Part shown: one piece after another, positions 54,212 to 63,123 of the stretch
Layout: each line of letters starts with the position of its first letter
How positions within the stretch are numbered: position 1 is the first letter of the stretch
From: Gammaproteobacteria bacterium
GTDB taxonomy: Bacteria; Pseudomonadota; Gammaproteobacteria; Steroidobacterales; Steroidobacteraceae
NCBI GenBank assembly: GCA_021323735.1
Contig: JAJPKM010000035.1
Location: 62,001-126,000 of the forward strand
Direction: 5' to 3'
Length of the DNA stretch: 64,000 nucleotides
The notes under the pieces: generated by a model
What the model was told of the DNA's origin: nothing
The model's input: only the letters and a program-made list of their open reading frames with translations
The model's database searches: none
Program-made: the position numbers and the translations under genes

Positions 54212-57082
54212 ATGACCCCAATGCCATCCATCGAGTCGGTCCCGGTAGAGCTGCGTGATTGCGTCGAGCGCTGGTGGGAACGGGCGTGCGCGCGGCCGGG
54301 GTTTCTGGATGTCTACCAGGCTTTGACGACCCAGCATCGCGCGCAGCTGCCGCGGGTGGTGGCGGCCAGCGAGTTTGTCGCCGGCGCATTGATTCAGGAC
54401 CCGAAGTCTTTGGAGTGGTTCGCCGGACACGATGCAGGCACCTCATACGAGGTGAATGCCGGCTATGAGGCTATGGTGGGATCGGCCTCCACGCTCGATC
54501 AAGCCGAATCGATCTTACGCGAGTGGCGACGGCGTGCCATGTCGCGGATTGCATGGCGCGACATCTCAGGGATCGCTACCGTCACGGAGACATTACTTGC
54601 CGTATCGGATTTGGCCGACGCCGCCGTCCGCGCGGCCGCAGCGGCCGCAGCGCGGCACCTCGAGCCGATCTTCGGCAAGCCCCGATGCTCGAAGGAATCG
54701 TCCCCCTTCATCATCTTAGGAATGGGAAAACTGGGCGGCCGCGAACTCAACTTCTCGTCCGACATCGATCTCATTTTCCTCTCCGCCGAATCCGGCGAGA
54801 CCGCGGGCCCGCGCGTCGTCGACAACGAGGAGTACTTCAACCGGCTCGGCCGCGAAATCATCCGTTTGCTGGACCAGCGCACCGCCGATGGCTTCGTGTT
54901 TCGCGTCGACATGCGCTTGCGGCCGTTCGGGGACAGCGGACCTTTGGTCGTGAGCCTGGCGTCGTTGGAGGCTTACCTGCAGCAGCATGGACGAGACTGG
55001 GAGCGCTATGCTTGGATCAAGGCGCGCGCCATCGTCGGCATCGACGCTTATGCAAACGCCTACGAAGAGTTCGTGCGCCCGTTCGTCTATCGCAGATACC
55101 TGGACTTCGGCGTGTTCGAGTCCCTGCGCGACATGAAGGCGCTGATCGTGCGCGAGGTGGCGCGTCGCGAACTCGATCATCATCTGAAGTTGGGCAAAGG
55201 CGGAATTCGGGAGGTCGAATTCATCGTGCAATCCCTGCAATTGGTGCGCGGCGGAAGCGATCGTCGATTGCAAGATCCCTCCTTGCTCCAGGTGCTGCCG
55301 CTCCTGGCCGGTTCGAAGCTGGTGTCGGAGCAGGACATTGCAGAACTCAGCGGGGCATATTTGGAGCTGCGCAAGGCCGAAAACGCCCTGCAGATGATGC
55401 GCGATCAGCAAACGCACACCTTGCCGCAAGATCCGCTCGATCGTGCGCGGTTCGCCTTGCACCTGGGATTTCGCGAGTGGAACGACGCGGCCGCAAGCCT
55501 GGAGTCGACCCTCGGGCGGGTGGCGTCCCAATTCGACGCATTATTGTTCGGAGCCCCGGATGCGCAGCGCCGCCACGACATCGGCGTCGCGTGGCTGGAC
55601 GCGGCGGATGCGCGAATCGCCGAGGAGTTGGCCGCCGGCGGCTTCCCGCAGGGCGAAATCGCCGCGGTTGCCGCTCTTCTGGAGACGTACCGGAATGCAG
55701 CGCCGTATCGGCGCCTGGATGAAGCGGGGCATCGGCGCCTCTACGTCATTCTGGCCCGGTTGCTTCAGTCGGCGGCACGTCATGCAGCGCCGGCAGTCGT
55801 CATGCAGCGAGTGCTTCGCGTGCTGGAGGCGATCGGCGCGCGGGCTTCGTACTTGGCGCTGCTCAAGGAGCAGCCCGAGGCCCTGGACCGGCTGATCGAG
55901 GTGTGCGCCATCAGCGGCTTTCTATCGCGGCAGATCGCCGATTTTCCCCTGCTGCTCGATGAGCTGATCGATGCCAAGGCGTTCGACGAGTTGCCGTCGC
56001 GCGCGGGATTTACCCTGGAGTTGGCCGCGCTACCTAAGCGGCTGCCGCAGGACGATCCGGAGAGGCAGGTTGAGGCATTGCGGCAGTTTCAGAAAGTGGC
56101 CGTGTTCGCCGTGGCCCTCGCCGACTTGACCGGCCGCCTGCCGTTGATGCGTGTGAGCGATCGGCTCACGGATATCGCGGAACTCATCGTTCAATGCTGT
56201 ATGGATCTCGCGTGGCAACAGATGACGCAGGCGTACGGCACGCCTTGTTGCGGCGAGGATTCCGCGGCTCTGCGCCCGGTTGTAGTCGCAGTCGCCGGGT
56301 ACGGCAAGCTCGGAGGCTTGGAACTCGGCTATGCGTCGGATCTGGACCTCGTGTTTCTGCATGATTCGGCCGGCAGCATTCAGCTTACCGATGGTCCCCG
56401 TCCCATGGACAATGGCCTGTTCTTCTTGCGCCTGGGGCAGCGCATCGTTCATCTGCTCACCATGCATTCGGCCGCGGGACGGCTCTATGAAGTCGACATG
56501 CGCCTGCGGCCGAACGGTAAGGGCGGTTTTCTGATGACCGGTATCGATGCCTTCGAACGCTATCAACGGACGGAGGCATGGACCTGGGAGCATCAAGCGC
56601 TGCTGCGTGCCCGCGCGGTGGCGGGGAACACCAGGCTCTGCGAGGCATTCGAAGCGGTGCGGCGCCGAATCCTGTCGAGCGCGGTGCGCAGGGATACGCT
56701 GCGCGCCGACGTCTTGGAAATGCGGCTGCGCATGCGCCGCGAGCTGTCCCGTTCGGGTGCCGACCAGTTCGACATCAAGCAGGACGCCGGTGGCATCGCG
56801 GACATCGAGTTTTTGGTTCAATACTGGGTATTGGCGGCGGCGCAGGAGCACCCTCAGCTGCTGACCTACTCCGACAACATTCGACAGCTCGAAGGGTTGG
56901 CGGCTGTCGGCGTGGTGGAGCACACGACGGCGGCGTGGCTGAAGGAAGTCTACATCGGGTACCGCACGGTGCTGCATCACCTGTCCCTCGAGGGCGATGA
57001 TCGACGCATCGTCGCAGCCGCGCCGTACGCCGAGGTTCGGCGGCGGCTGGACGAAATCTGGCGCACCGCATTCGCGGCCTGA
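54212..57082 (+). CDS. glnE: Glutamine synthetase adenylyltransferase/deadenylase
   Basis: A 956-residue bifunctional enzyme (E. coli GlnE 946) that adenylylates and deadenylylates glutamine synthetase according to nitrogen state. It has two nucleotidyltransferase domains: GMGKLGGRELNFSSDIDLIF (about 170-189) and GYGKLGGLELGYASDLDLVF (about 697-716), each with paired Asp metal ligands. ATG 54212 follows GAGA and is the natural N-terminus; the frame remains open upstream into tam. Confidence 0.96.
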   Translation: MTPMPSIESVPVELRDCVERWWERACARPGFLDVYQALTTQHRAQLPRVVAASEFVAGALIQDPKSLEWFAGHDAGTSYEVNAGYEAMVGSASTLDQAESILREWRRRAMSRIAWRDISGIATVTETLLAVSDLADAAVRAAAAAAARHLEPIFGKPRCSKESSPFIILGMGKLGGRELNFSSDIDLIFLSAESGETAGPRVVDNEEYFNRLGREIIRLLDQRTADGFVFRVDMRLRPFGDSGPLVVSLASLEAYLQQHGRDWERYAWIKARAIVGIDAYANAYEEFVRPFVYRRYLDFGVFESLRDMKALIVREVARRELDHHLKLGKGGIREVEFIVQSLQLVRGGSDRRLQDPSLLQVLPLLAGSKLVSEQDIAELSGAYLELRKAENALQMMRDQQTHTLPQDPLDRARFALHLGFREWNDAAASLESTLGRVASQFDALLFGAPDAQRRHDIGVAWLDAADARIAEELAAGGFPQGEIAAVAALLETYRNAAPYRRLDEAGHRRLYVILARLLQSAARHAAPAVVMQRVLRVLEAIGARASYLALLKEQPEALDRLIEVCAISGFLSRQIADFPLLLDELIDAKAFDELPSRAGFTLELAALPKRLPQDDPERQVEALRQFQKVAVFAVALADLTGRLPLMRVSDRLTDIAELIVQCCMDLAWQQMTQAYGTPCCGEDSAALRPVVVAVAGYGKLGGLELGYASDLDLVFLHDSAGSIQLTDGPRPMDNGLFFLRLGQRIVHLLTMHSAAGRLYEVDMRLRPNGKGGFLMTGIDAFERYQRTEAWTWEHQALLRARAVAGNTRLCEAFEAVRRRILSSAVRRDTLRADVLEMRLRMRRELSRSGADQFDIKQDAGGIADIEFLVQYWVLAAAQEHPQLLTYSDNIRQLEGLAAVGVVEHTTAAWLKEVYIGYRTVLHHLSLEGDDRRIVAAAPYAEVRRRLDEIWRTAFAA

Positions 57083-57186
57083 CCCGATTGCGCTTAAGGC
57101 CGTCGGCGAGCAAAATCGCGGATCGCCGGACGGCGGCCACACGAACCCCCTTTGAGGGCCAGTACCTTGTTGAGGAAATCCACCCG

Positions 57187-59343
57187 ATGTGCGGACGTTT
57201 CACAATTGCGGCAGCGGGCGCGCTGCTGATGCTCCTGGGGGCAGTCTCCGAGGCCCATTCGCCGCCGCAGGCGGCTAATCCCCTGCTCGCCCCGTGGGTC
57301 GGACCGGCCGGCGGGGTGCCGCCCTTCGATGCCGTGCGCGTGGCGGACTTCAAGCCTGCGCTCGAAGCGGCCATGGCCGAGAATCTGGCGGAAATTGATC
57401 GCATCACCCGGAATCCCGCCGCCGCGACCTTCGACAACACCATCGCCGCATTGGAGCGCACCGGGCACAGGTTCAATCGGGTAAACGCCATCTACGGCGT
57501 ATGGTCCTCGACCATGAGCACCGAGGACTTCCAGGCGGTGGAACGCGAAATGCAGCCGAAACTTGCCGCGTTTTCCGACAAGATTTATCAGAATGCAGCG
57601 CTGTTCGCGCGCATTCAAGCGGTCTACGGCTCCATGGACAAGCTCGCGCCGGTGGAACAGCGGCTGTGTTGGTTCTACTTCAACAACTTCGTGCGCGCCG
57701 GCGCCAAGCTCGATGCGGCGGCAAAGCGGCGTGTCGCAAAGATCAATGAACGGCTGGCTACGTTGTTCGCAAACTTCAGCCAGAATCTCTTGGCCGACGA
57801 AGCCGACTATGTCCTGTATTTGAAGGACGCAGCGGATCTCGCGGGTCTGCCGGAACCGCTGCGCGCGGCCGCGCACGCCGCCGCGGCGGCTCGCGGCCAT
57901 GGCGGGGAGTGGGCAATTCTCAATACCCGGTCTTCCATGGACCCGTTCCTGACCTATGCCGAGCGGCGCGACTTGCGTGAGAAGGTTTGGCGTACCTTTT
58001 ACAGCCGCGGCGACAACGGTGACGCTCACGACAATAAGAAAATCATTGCCGAGATCCTGGCCTTGCGCGCGGAGCGCGCGAAGCTCTTGGGCTACCCCAC
58101 CCACGCGCATTGGCGGGTGGCCGACAGCATGGCCAAGACGCCGGAGGCCGCCATGGAGCTGATGATGCGGGTATGGCCCGCGGCGGTGGCGCGCGAGCAC
58201 GAGGAAGTCGCCGCGATGCAGGCCATCGCGGATCAGGAGCATGCCGGCATCAAGATTGCGGGTTGGGATTACCGGTACTACGCCGAAAAGGTGCGCAAGG
58301 CGAAATACGATCTGGACATGAGCGAGGTCAAGCCCTACCTGCAGCTCGAGAAACTGCGTGAAGGCATGTTCTGGGCCGCAGGCCAGCTCTATGGCTTCGC
58401 CTTTACGCAGGTGTCCGGACTGCCGATCGCCAATCCGGATGTGCGGGTTTGGGAGGTGAAGAACGCCGCCAACGCCCACGTCGGATTCTGGTACTTCGAT
58501 CCCTACGCGCGACCCGGCAAGAATTCCGGCGCATGGATGAGCGAGTATCGGGGCCAGGAGAATCTGGATTCCAGGATTTTCCCCATCGTGTCCAACAATA
58601 CGAATTTCGTGAAGGATGAGAGCGGCGGTCCCCTGTTGATCAGCTGGGACGATGCGGTGACCCTGTTCCACGAGTTCGGCCATGCGCTGCATGGCCTGAA
58701 TTCCGACGTCAAATACCCTTCGCTTGCCGGCACCAATGTGGTGCGTGATTTCGTCGAGTTTCCCTCGCAGCTGAATGAAAATTGGCTCTCGACGCCGGAG
58801 GTGCTGTCCCGGTTCGCGGTGCACTACCAAACCGGAAAGCCGATTCCGCCGGAACTGGTGGCGAAGATCAAGAAGGCGAGCACTTTCGATCAGGGATTTG
58901 CCACGGTCGAATATCTGGCGTCCGCGCTGGTCGACATGAAACTGCACCTGGCCGGCGATAGGCCGATCGATGCGGCGGAGTTCGAACGTACCACGCTGGC
59001 ATCGTTAGGCATGCCCGCGGAGATGGTCATGCGCCACCGCACGCCGCAGTTCGCGCATATCTTCTCGAGCGATGCCTACTCGGCGGGCTATTACAGCTAC
59101 TTGTGGGCGGAAGTGCTGGACCACGATGCTTTCGAGGCATTTACCGAGGCCGGCGGACCCTACGACAAGGCCGTCGCAAAGCGGCTGCACGATGACATCA
59201 TGGTGGTCGGCAACAGCGTGGATCCCGGCCAGGCGTACCGAAACTTTCGCGGCGCCGATCCGAAGATCGACGGCTTGTTGCGGGCACGCGGATTTTCGCC
59301 CAAAAACCAAGTTCAGGCACAACAAGTTCAAGCGGAGCGATGA
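57187..59343 (+). CDS. dcp: M3 family metallopeptidase (peptidyl-dipeptidase Dcp type)
   Basis: A 718-residue zinc peptidase with a signal peptide (about 1-24, AAAGALLMLLGAVSEA), so probably periplasmic. The zinc motif HEFGHALHGL has His495, Glu496 and His499. GLNSDVKYPSLAGTNVVRDFVEFPSQ in pieces, and SAGYYSYLWAEVLDHDAF near the C-terminus, are Dcp signatures. It removes C-terminal dipeptides from peptides. ATG 57187 follows GAGG; 33 further codons upstream are less likely. The stop overlaps the zinc-finger gene start by 4 nt. Confidence 0.92.
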   Translation: MCGRFTIAAAGALLMLLGAVSEAHSPPQAANPLLAPWVGPAGGVPPFDAVRVADFKPALEAAMAENLAEIDRITRNPAAATFDNTIAALERTGHRFNRVNAIYGVWSSTMSTEDFQAVEREMQPKLAAFSDKIYQNAALFARIQAVYGSMDKLAPVEQRLCWFYFNNFVRAGAKLDAAAKRRVAKINERLATLFANFSQNLLADEADYVLYLKDAADLAGLPEPLRAAAHAAAAARGHGGEWAILNTRSSMDPFLTYAERRDLREKVWRTFYSRGDNGDAHDNKKIIAEILALRAERAKLLGYPTHAHWRVADSMAKTPEAAMELMMRVWPAAVAREHEEVAAMQAIADQEHAGIKIAGWDYRYYAEKVRKAKYDLDMSEVKPYLQLEKLREGMFWAAGQLYGFAFTQVSGLPIANPDVRVWEVKNAANAHVGFWYFDPYARPGKNSGAWMSEYRGQENLDSRIFPIVSNNTNFVKDESGGPLLISWDDAVTLFHEFGHALHGLNSDVKYPSLAGTNVVRDFVEFPSQLNENWLSTPEVLSRFAVHYQTGKPIPPELVAKIKKASTFDQGFATVEYLASALVDMKLHLAGDRPIDAAEFERTTLASLGMPAEMVMRHRTPQFAHIFSSDAYSAGYYSYLWAEVLDHDAFEAFTEAGGPYDKAVAKRLHDDIMVVGNSVDPGQAYRNFRGADPKIDGLLRARGFSPKNQVQAQQVQAER

Positions 59344-59597
59344 GTATGGCGGCCATGATCCAGGATGAACCTAAGCATCGACTGATAGCGCCGAACGCGC
59401 TACATCACTACACGGTCAACACCGCCGACTTACCGCTTTCGTGTCCGATGCCGGGCATGATGTTGTGGAACTCGCACCCCAGGGTTTACCTGGCGATCGA
59501 ACCCACGGGGTGGGCAAAGTGCTCTTACTGCGGCGCCGAATACACGCTCAATCGGAATGCCTTAGGACCCGCCGACATCAAATCGCAAACCGACTAA
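59340..59597 (+). CDS. Small CHCC zinc-finger protein
   Basis: An 85-residue protein with a CHCC zinc finger: LSCPMPG, HPRVYLAIE and CSYCGAEY supply Cys, His and two Cys. Domains of this type occur in a small subunit of mitochondrial complex I and in bacterial proteins without assigned roles. Translation is likely coupled to dcp (ATGA). Its end overlaps the convergent DUF6165 gene by 4 nt. Confidence 0.8.
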   Translation: MSMAAMIQDEPKHRLIAPNALHHYTVNTADLPLSCPMPGMMLWNSHPRVYLAIEPTGWAKCSYCGAEYTLNRNALGPADIKSQTD

Positions 59598-60001
59598 GCC
59601 TGGCTGGAATCCTTGTATGCGGCGTAGGATTTTTCCTCGACGATGTTCGAGCCGAGTTTGGTGTTGATGCGCCGCTTGATGGCCGCACGCTCATCGTTCT
59701 CGAAATAGACGGCCCTGGCGAGCCGTATGAATTCGGCGTCGAAGGCCTTGGCGCGCTCCTTGTCGCGGATGCCGTCTTCGATCACCCAGAGGCGTTCGTT
59801 GACCTCGAGCAAGGCGTTGACGTCGGCTTCAATCCCGGGTTTCGCGTAGGCTGAACGTCGCCAGGTGTCCTCGAGCACCTGCAATTCCGTGCGTACGTTA
59901 GAGAGTTTGCCTGCGTCGCTCATGCGCGCCGATTTGATCCGCAGGATGGTGATCTTGTCCAGCAATTCGCCAGGCGACATAGGAACCATGATTTCGCTCA
60001 T
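59594..60001 (-). CDS. DUF6165-family protein
   Basis: A 135-residue helical protein (VPMSPGELLDKITILRIKSARM, then LSNVRTELQVLEDTW, YFENDERAAIKRRIN). This pattern fits DUF6165 proteins, usually found near LPS glycosyltransferase genes, as here, where its start overlaps the GT9 gene stop by 4 nt. Probably accessory to LPS assembly, by context alone. Confidence 0.75.
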   Translation of the reverse strand: MSEIMVPMSPGELLDKITILRIKSARMSDAGKLSNVRTELQVLEDTWRRSAYAKPGIEADVNALLEVNERLWVIEDGIRDKERAKAFDAEFIRLARAVYFENDERAAIKRRINTKLGSNIVEEKSYAAYKDSSQA

Positions 60002-61074
60002 GACGGCATCTTAGCGAAATCCTGCGCCATGAGCGCATCGAGTTTCGCAGTCGCGTCCTCAACGGCAATCAGGTCCATGACGCCGGGCCGTTCGATCTTG
60101 GTGGTCCACGGGATTTGCGTCGCGGGCCTGTTCAGGTATTTGCGTGCCGCTGCGTCGTACTTGTCGACGCACCACTGCCGGCTGTAGTACGGGCCGGCAC
60201 GCTGCGGATTCGTGGCGGCATACAGCCCCACGACGGGCAGCCCCACCATGCTCGCCATGTGTGCGGGACCGGAGTCGGGGGACAGTAGAACGGCGCTTTG
60301 CGACATGAGGCCAAGCAATTGCGGCAGGGTGTCCTTGCCGATCTGATTGAGCGGCGCCGTTTGTGCAGCGGCGGCAATCGCCGCGCCCATCCGCGCCTCC
60401 GTGGCGCTGCGCCCACCCACCAGCACCACGCGCATGCCATGCGCGGCGGCGGCATGATCGGCCACCGCCGCGTACCGGTCGGCCGACCAATTACGGGCCG
60501 CGTGGCTGGAGCAGGGGCTGATCAGCAGCGTCGGGCGCCCCTCGGTCATGAGGGTTCGCGCGTAATCCAGAGCACTCGCCGGCAGGGGCACGTCCCATCG
60601 AGGCGATCGAGGCTCGATGCCGCAGGCGCGAGCAAATCCTAAGAATGAGTCGAGGACGTGCTCGTTGGCCGCGGGTTCGATCTTGGCGTTGGTGAACAGC
60701 CACTGCAGCTCGCGAGCGCGCCCGCGGTCAAATCCCAGTTTGATGGGCGCGGCGACCAGCCGGCTTATGAGGCTGGCGCGAAAGGACAACTGCAGGTCGA
60801 GCAGCAAATCGAAGCGACGCGAGTGAAGCACCGTACGCAGCCGGTGCAATTCGCGAAGGGTTGCGCTCTTATCGAAGATGATAAACTCGATTTCCGGAAG
60901 TATCGCCGTCATCAGCTTGGCTTCGAGTTTGCCGATGATCCAGGTAAATCGGGTTTGCGGCCACGCCGCCTGAAAGGCTCGAAGCGCCGCTAGGGCATGA
61001 CACGTATCGCCTATTGCCGAGAGACGCAGCAGACATACGTGCTGTAGCGGCGGTTTGAAGCTTAAGGTGGTCAT
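59998..61074 (-). CDS. Glycosyltransferase family 9 (heptosyltransferase type)
   Basis: A 358-residue GT9 enzyme. VCLLRLSAIGDTCHALAALRAFQ is the GT9 start, LDLQLSFRASLISRL and LISPCSSHAARNW follow, and LLSPDSGPAHMASMVGLPVVGLY is the sugar-nucleotide-binding motif. Family members add heptose from ADP-heptose to the LPS inner core. Whether it is heptosyltransferase I, II or III cannot be told. Divergent from kdkA with four bases between starts. Confidence 0.88.
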   Translation of the reverse strand: MTTLSFKPPLQHVCLLRLSAIGDTCHALAALRAFQAAWPQTRFTWIIGKLEAKLMTAILPEIEFIIFDKSATLRELHRLRTVLHSRRFDLLLDLQLSFRASLISRLVAAPIKLGFDRGRARELQWLFTNAKIEPAANEHVLDSFLGFARACGIEPRSPRWDVPLPASALDYARTLMTEGRPTLLISPCSSHAARNWSADRYAAVADHAAAAHGMRVVLVGGRSATEARMGAAIAAAAQTAPLNQIGKDTLPQLLGLMSQSAVLLSPDSGPAHMASMVGLPVVGLYAATNPQRAGPYYSRQWCVDKYDAAARKYLNRPATQIPWTTKIERPGVMDLIAVEDATAKLDALMAQDFAKMPS

Positions 61075-61078
61075 AAGG

Positions 61079-61819
61079 ATGATAAAGGGCGGTCAACGCA
61101 TTGCTACTGCAACGGGAGTCATGCTGGCTGATCTGCATAGGCTTGGCAATGTGCCGCCCGCTACCGATGCCATGTTCGACCCACAATACTGGTCGGCGCG
61201 CGGTGAGATCAGCGCGGCGCCGGGCGGCCGCGGTTCCGCGTGGTTCGTGGGAGGTATCGGGGCAGCCTGGGTGCTGCGCCACTATCGACGCGGTGGCTGG
61301 GTCGCGCGAATATCCTCTGATCGATACGGGTGGCAGGGCGAGGATCGGGTACGCGCCTTCGCCGAGTGGCGTCTGCTTCAATACCTGTCCGAGCGGGGCT
61401 TGAGCGTTCCTAAGCCCGTGGCCGCGCGATATCAGCGCACCGGCCTCTTGTATCGCTGCGACCTCATCACCGAGCGCATCGTGGACGCGCAATCACTGGG
61501 TGCGGCACTGGCATTGGCGCCGGTCGCGGAAATTACCTGGCGGGCGATCGGTGCCGCGATTGCGCGCCTTCACCGCCACCGCGTCGATCACGCGGATCTC
61601 AATGCCCACAACATCCTTCTCGATGGCGGCCAACGGGTCACGCTGATCGACTTCGACCGGGGACGGATGCGCCGGCAGGGCAGGTGGACTATCGGGAATC
61701 TGCGGCGTCTGCGGCGCTCGCTCGAGAAGATATCGCGCAACCTGCCCGCCGGCCGTTTCACGCCGGCCGCATGGGAGCAGCTGACCGGCGGCTATCGGGC
61801 GGAATGGCTTTGCGCCTGA
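61079..61819 (+). CDS. kdkA: Kdo kinase
   Basis: A 246-residue protein-kinase-fold enzyme that phosphorylates the Kdo residue of lipid A-Kdo in bacteria with a single Kdo. GGRGSAWFVGG nucleotide loop, LRHYRRGGW lysine strand, HADLNAHNILLD (catalytic Asp and Asn) and LIDFDRGRMR match KdkA. ATG 61079 has AGGTGG about ten bases upstream; ATG 61121 is an alternative. Overlaps waaA by 16 nt, which supports the role. Confidence 0.9.
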   Translation: MIKGGQRIATATGVMLADLHRLGNVPPATDAMFDPQYWSARGEISAAPGGRGSAWFVGGIGAAWVLRHYRRGGWVARISSDRYGWQGEDRVRAFAEWRLLQYLSERGLSVPKPVAARYQRTGLLYRCDLITERIVDAQSLGAALALAPVAEITWRAIGAAIARLHRHRVDHADLNAHNILLDGGQRVTLIDFDRGRMRRQGRWTIGNLRRLRRSLEKISRNLPAGRFTPAAWEQLTGGYRAEWLCA

Positions 61820-63123
61820 TCTACACCTGGCTGATTCGTTTGGCCATCCCGTTTGCGTTTGCCGGTGTCCTGTGGCGGGGTTTGAGCGACCGCATTTATT
61901 GGCAGGGTTTGGGGGAACGCTTCGGACGGGTGCGGCCGCTGCCTAGCCCAAGCATTTGGCTGCACGCCGTCTCCTTGGGCGAGATGTCGGCCGCCGCACC
62001 CCTGGTACGCGCGCTGCACGAGCGCTACCCGCAATTGCCCTTGGTACTGACCACGGCGACGCCGGCGGGAAGAGCCCGGGCGCAGGCGCTTTTCGCAGCA
62101 TTCGCGGAGATACATTTTCTGCCGTATGACTCGCCGGGATCGGTGCGCCGCTTCTTGGGGCGGGTCCGGCCGCGCATCGCGATCATCATGGAGACGGAAC
62201 TGTGGCCCAATTTGTTTCGTGAATGCCGGCAGTGCGGGATACCGGTGGTGCTCGCGAGCGCGCGGCTGTCGGCAAAATCGGTTTCTCGCTATCGGCGGTT
62301 CGGTGCGTTGTTCTCCGGCCTGTTCAAAAACGTCACCGTCGCGGCGCAATCGGCCGAGGACGCGCAGCGATTCCTATCGATCGGCGCCGCCGCGGATCAA
62401 ACCTGCGCGATCGGTAATGTGAAGTTCGACCTGGCCGTGCACGCCGAGCTGCTCGGCGCCGGGCAGATCTTGCGCGCCGCATACGGCGGCAGACCCGTAT
62501 GGGTAGCCGGGAGTACTCACGCCGGTGAAGAGGAACAACTGCTCGAGGCGCATGGCATGCTGCGAAAGCATTGCCCCGATGCGCTCTTGTTGTTGGCGCC
62601 GCGGCACAAGGATCGGTTCGCTTCCGTCGCCGACCTGCTCTCCGGGCGCGGCATTGCCTTTGTTCGCCGCAGCGAGACGATGGCGGTGGGCGTGCTGCCG
62701 GTGCATGCGCACGTGCTGTTGGTCGACACCCTGGGCGAACTCGTCGCGTTGTATGCGTCGGCCGACGTGGCATTCGTCGGCGGCAGCTTGGTGCCGACCG
62801 GCGGACACAATTTGCTCGAGCCGGCAGCGCTGGGATTGCCGGTGCTGACCGGCCCCTCGCATGAGAACGGCCGCGACACCGCACGGCTTTTGCTCGAGCG
62901 AGGCGCAGCCTTACAGGTGTCCAGTGCGCGTGAGCTGGCGGCGCAGTTGCAGCGCCTGCTCGGTGATCCCGCCGAACGCCGACGCGTCGGTACGATCGGC
63001 AAGGAGATCGTAGACTCTAATCGCGGCAGCGTGCAGCGGCTGCTTGCCCTTATCGAGCCGTTGCTGCCGGCGGCGCATCCGCCTGCGGCGGCGGAGCTGG
63101 TTTATCCGACAATAGAACGTTGA
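61804..63123 (+). CDS. waaA: Kdo transferase
   Basis: A 439-residue GT30 enzyme that attaches Kdo to lipid IVA at the inner membrane. N-terminal membrane anchor (4-24), WLHAVSLGEMSAAAPLV with the catalytic Glu, METELWPNLF and FVGGSLVPTGGHNLLEPAALG are family signatures. ATG 61804 gives the standard N-terminus. With a Kdo kinase next to it, a monofunctional (one-Kdo) enzyme is likely. The last 74 nt overlap the convergent TolC-type gene. Confidence 0.95.
   Translation: MALRLIYTWLIRLAIPFAFAGVLWRGLSDRIYWQGLGERFGRVRPLPSPSIWLHAVSLGEMSAAAPLVRALHERYPQLPLVLTTATPAGRARAQALFAAFAEIHFLPYDSPGSVRRFLGRVRPRIAIIMETELWPNLFRECRQCGIPVVLASARLSAKSVSRYRRFGALFSGLFKNVTVAAQSAEDAQRFLSIGAAADQTCAIGNVKFDLAVHAELLGAGQILRAAYGGRPVWVAGSTHAGEEEQLLEAHGMLRKHCPDALLLLAPRHKDRFASVADLLSGRGIAFVRRSETMAVGVLPVHAHVLLVDTLGELVALYASADVAFVGGSLVPTGGHNLLEPAALGLPVLTGPSHENGRDTARLLLERGAALQVSSARELAAQLQRLLGDPAERRRVGTIGKEIVDSNRGSVQRLLALIEPLLPAAHPPAAAELVYPTIER

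Noticed and set aside
57094..58947. Open frame of 617 codons antisense to dcp
   Set aside because: The M3 peptidase on the plus strand carries its zinc motif; the antisense product has no family features.
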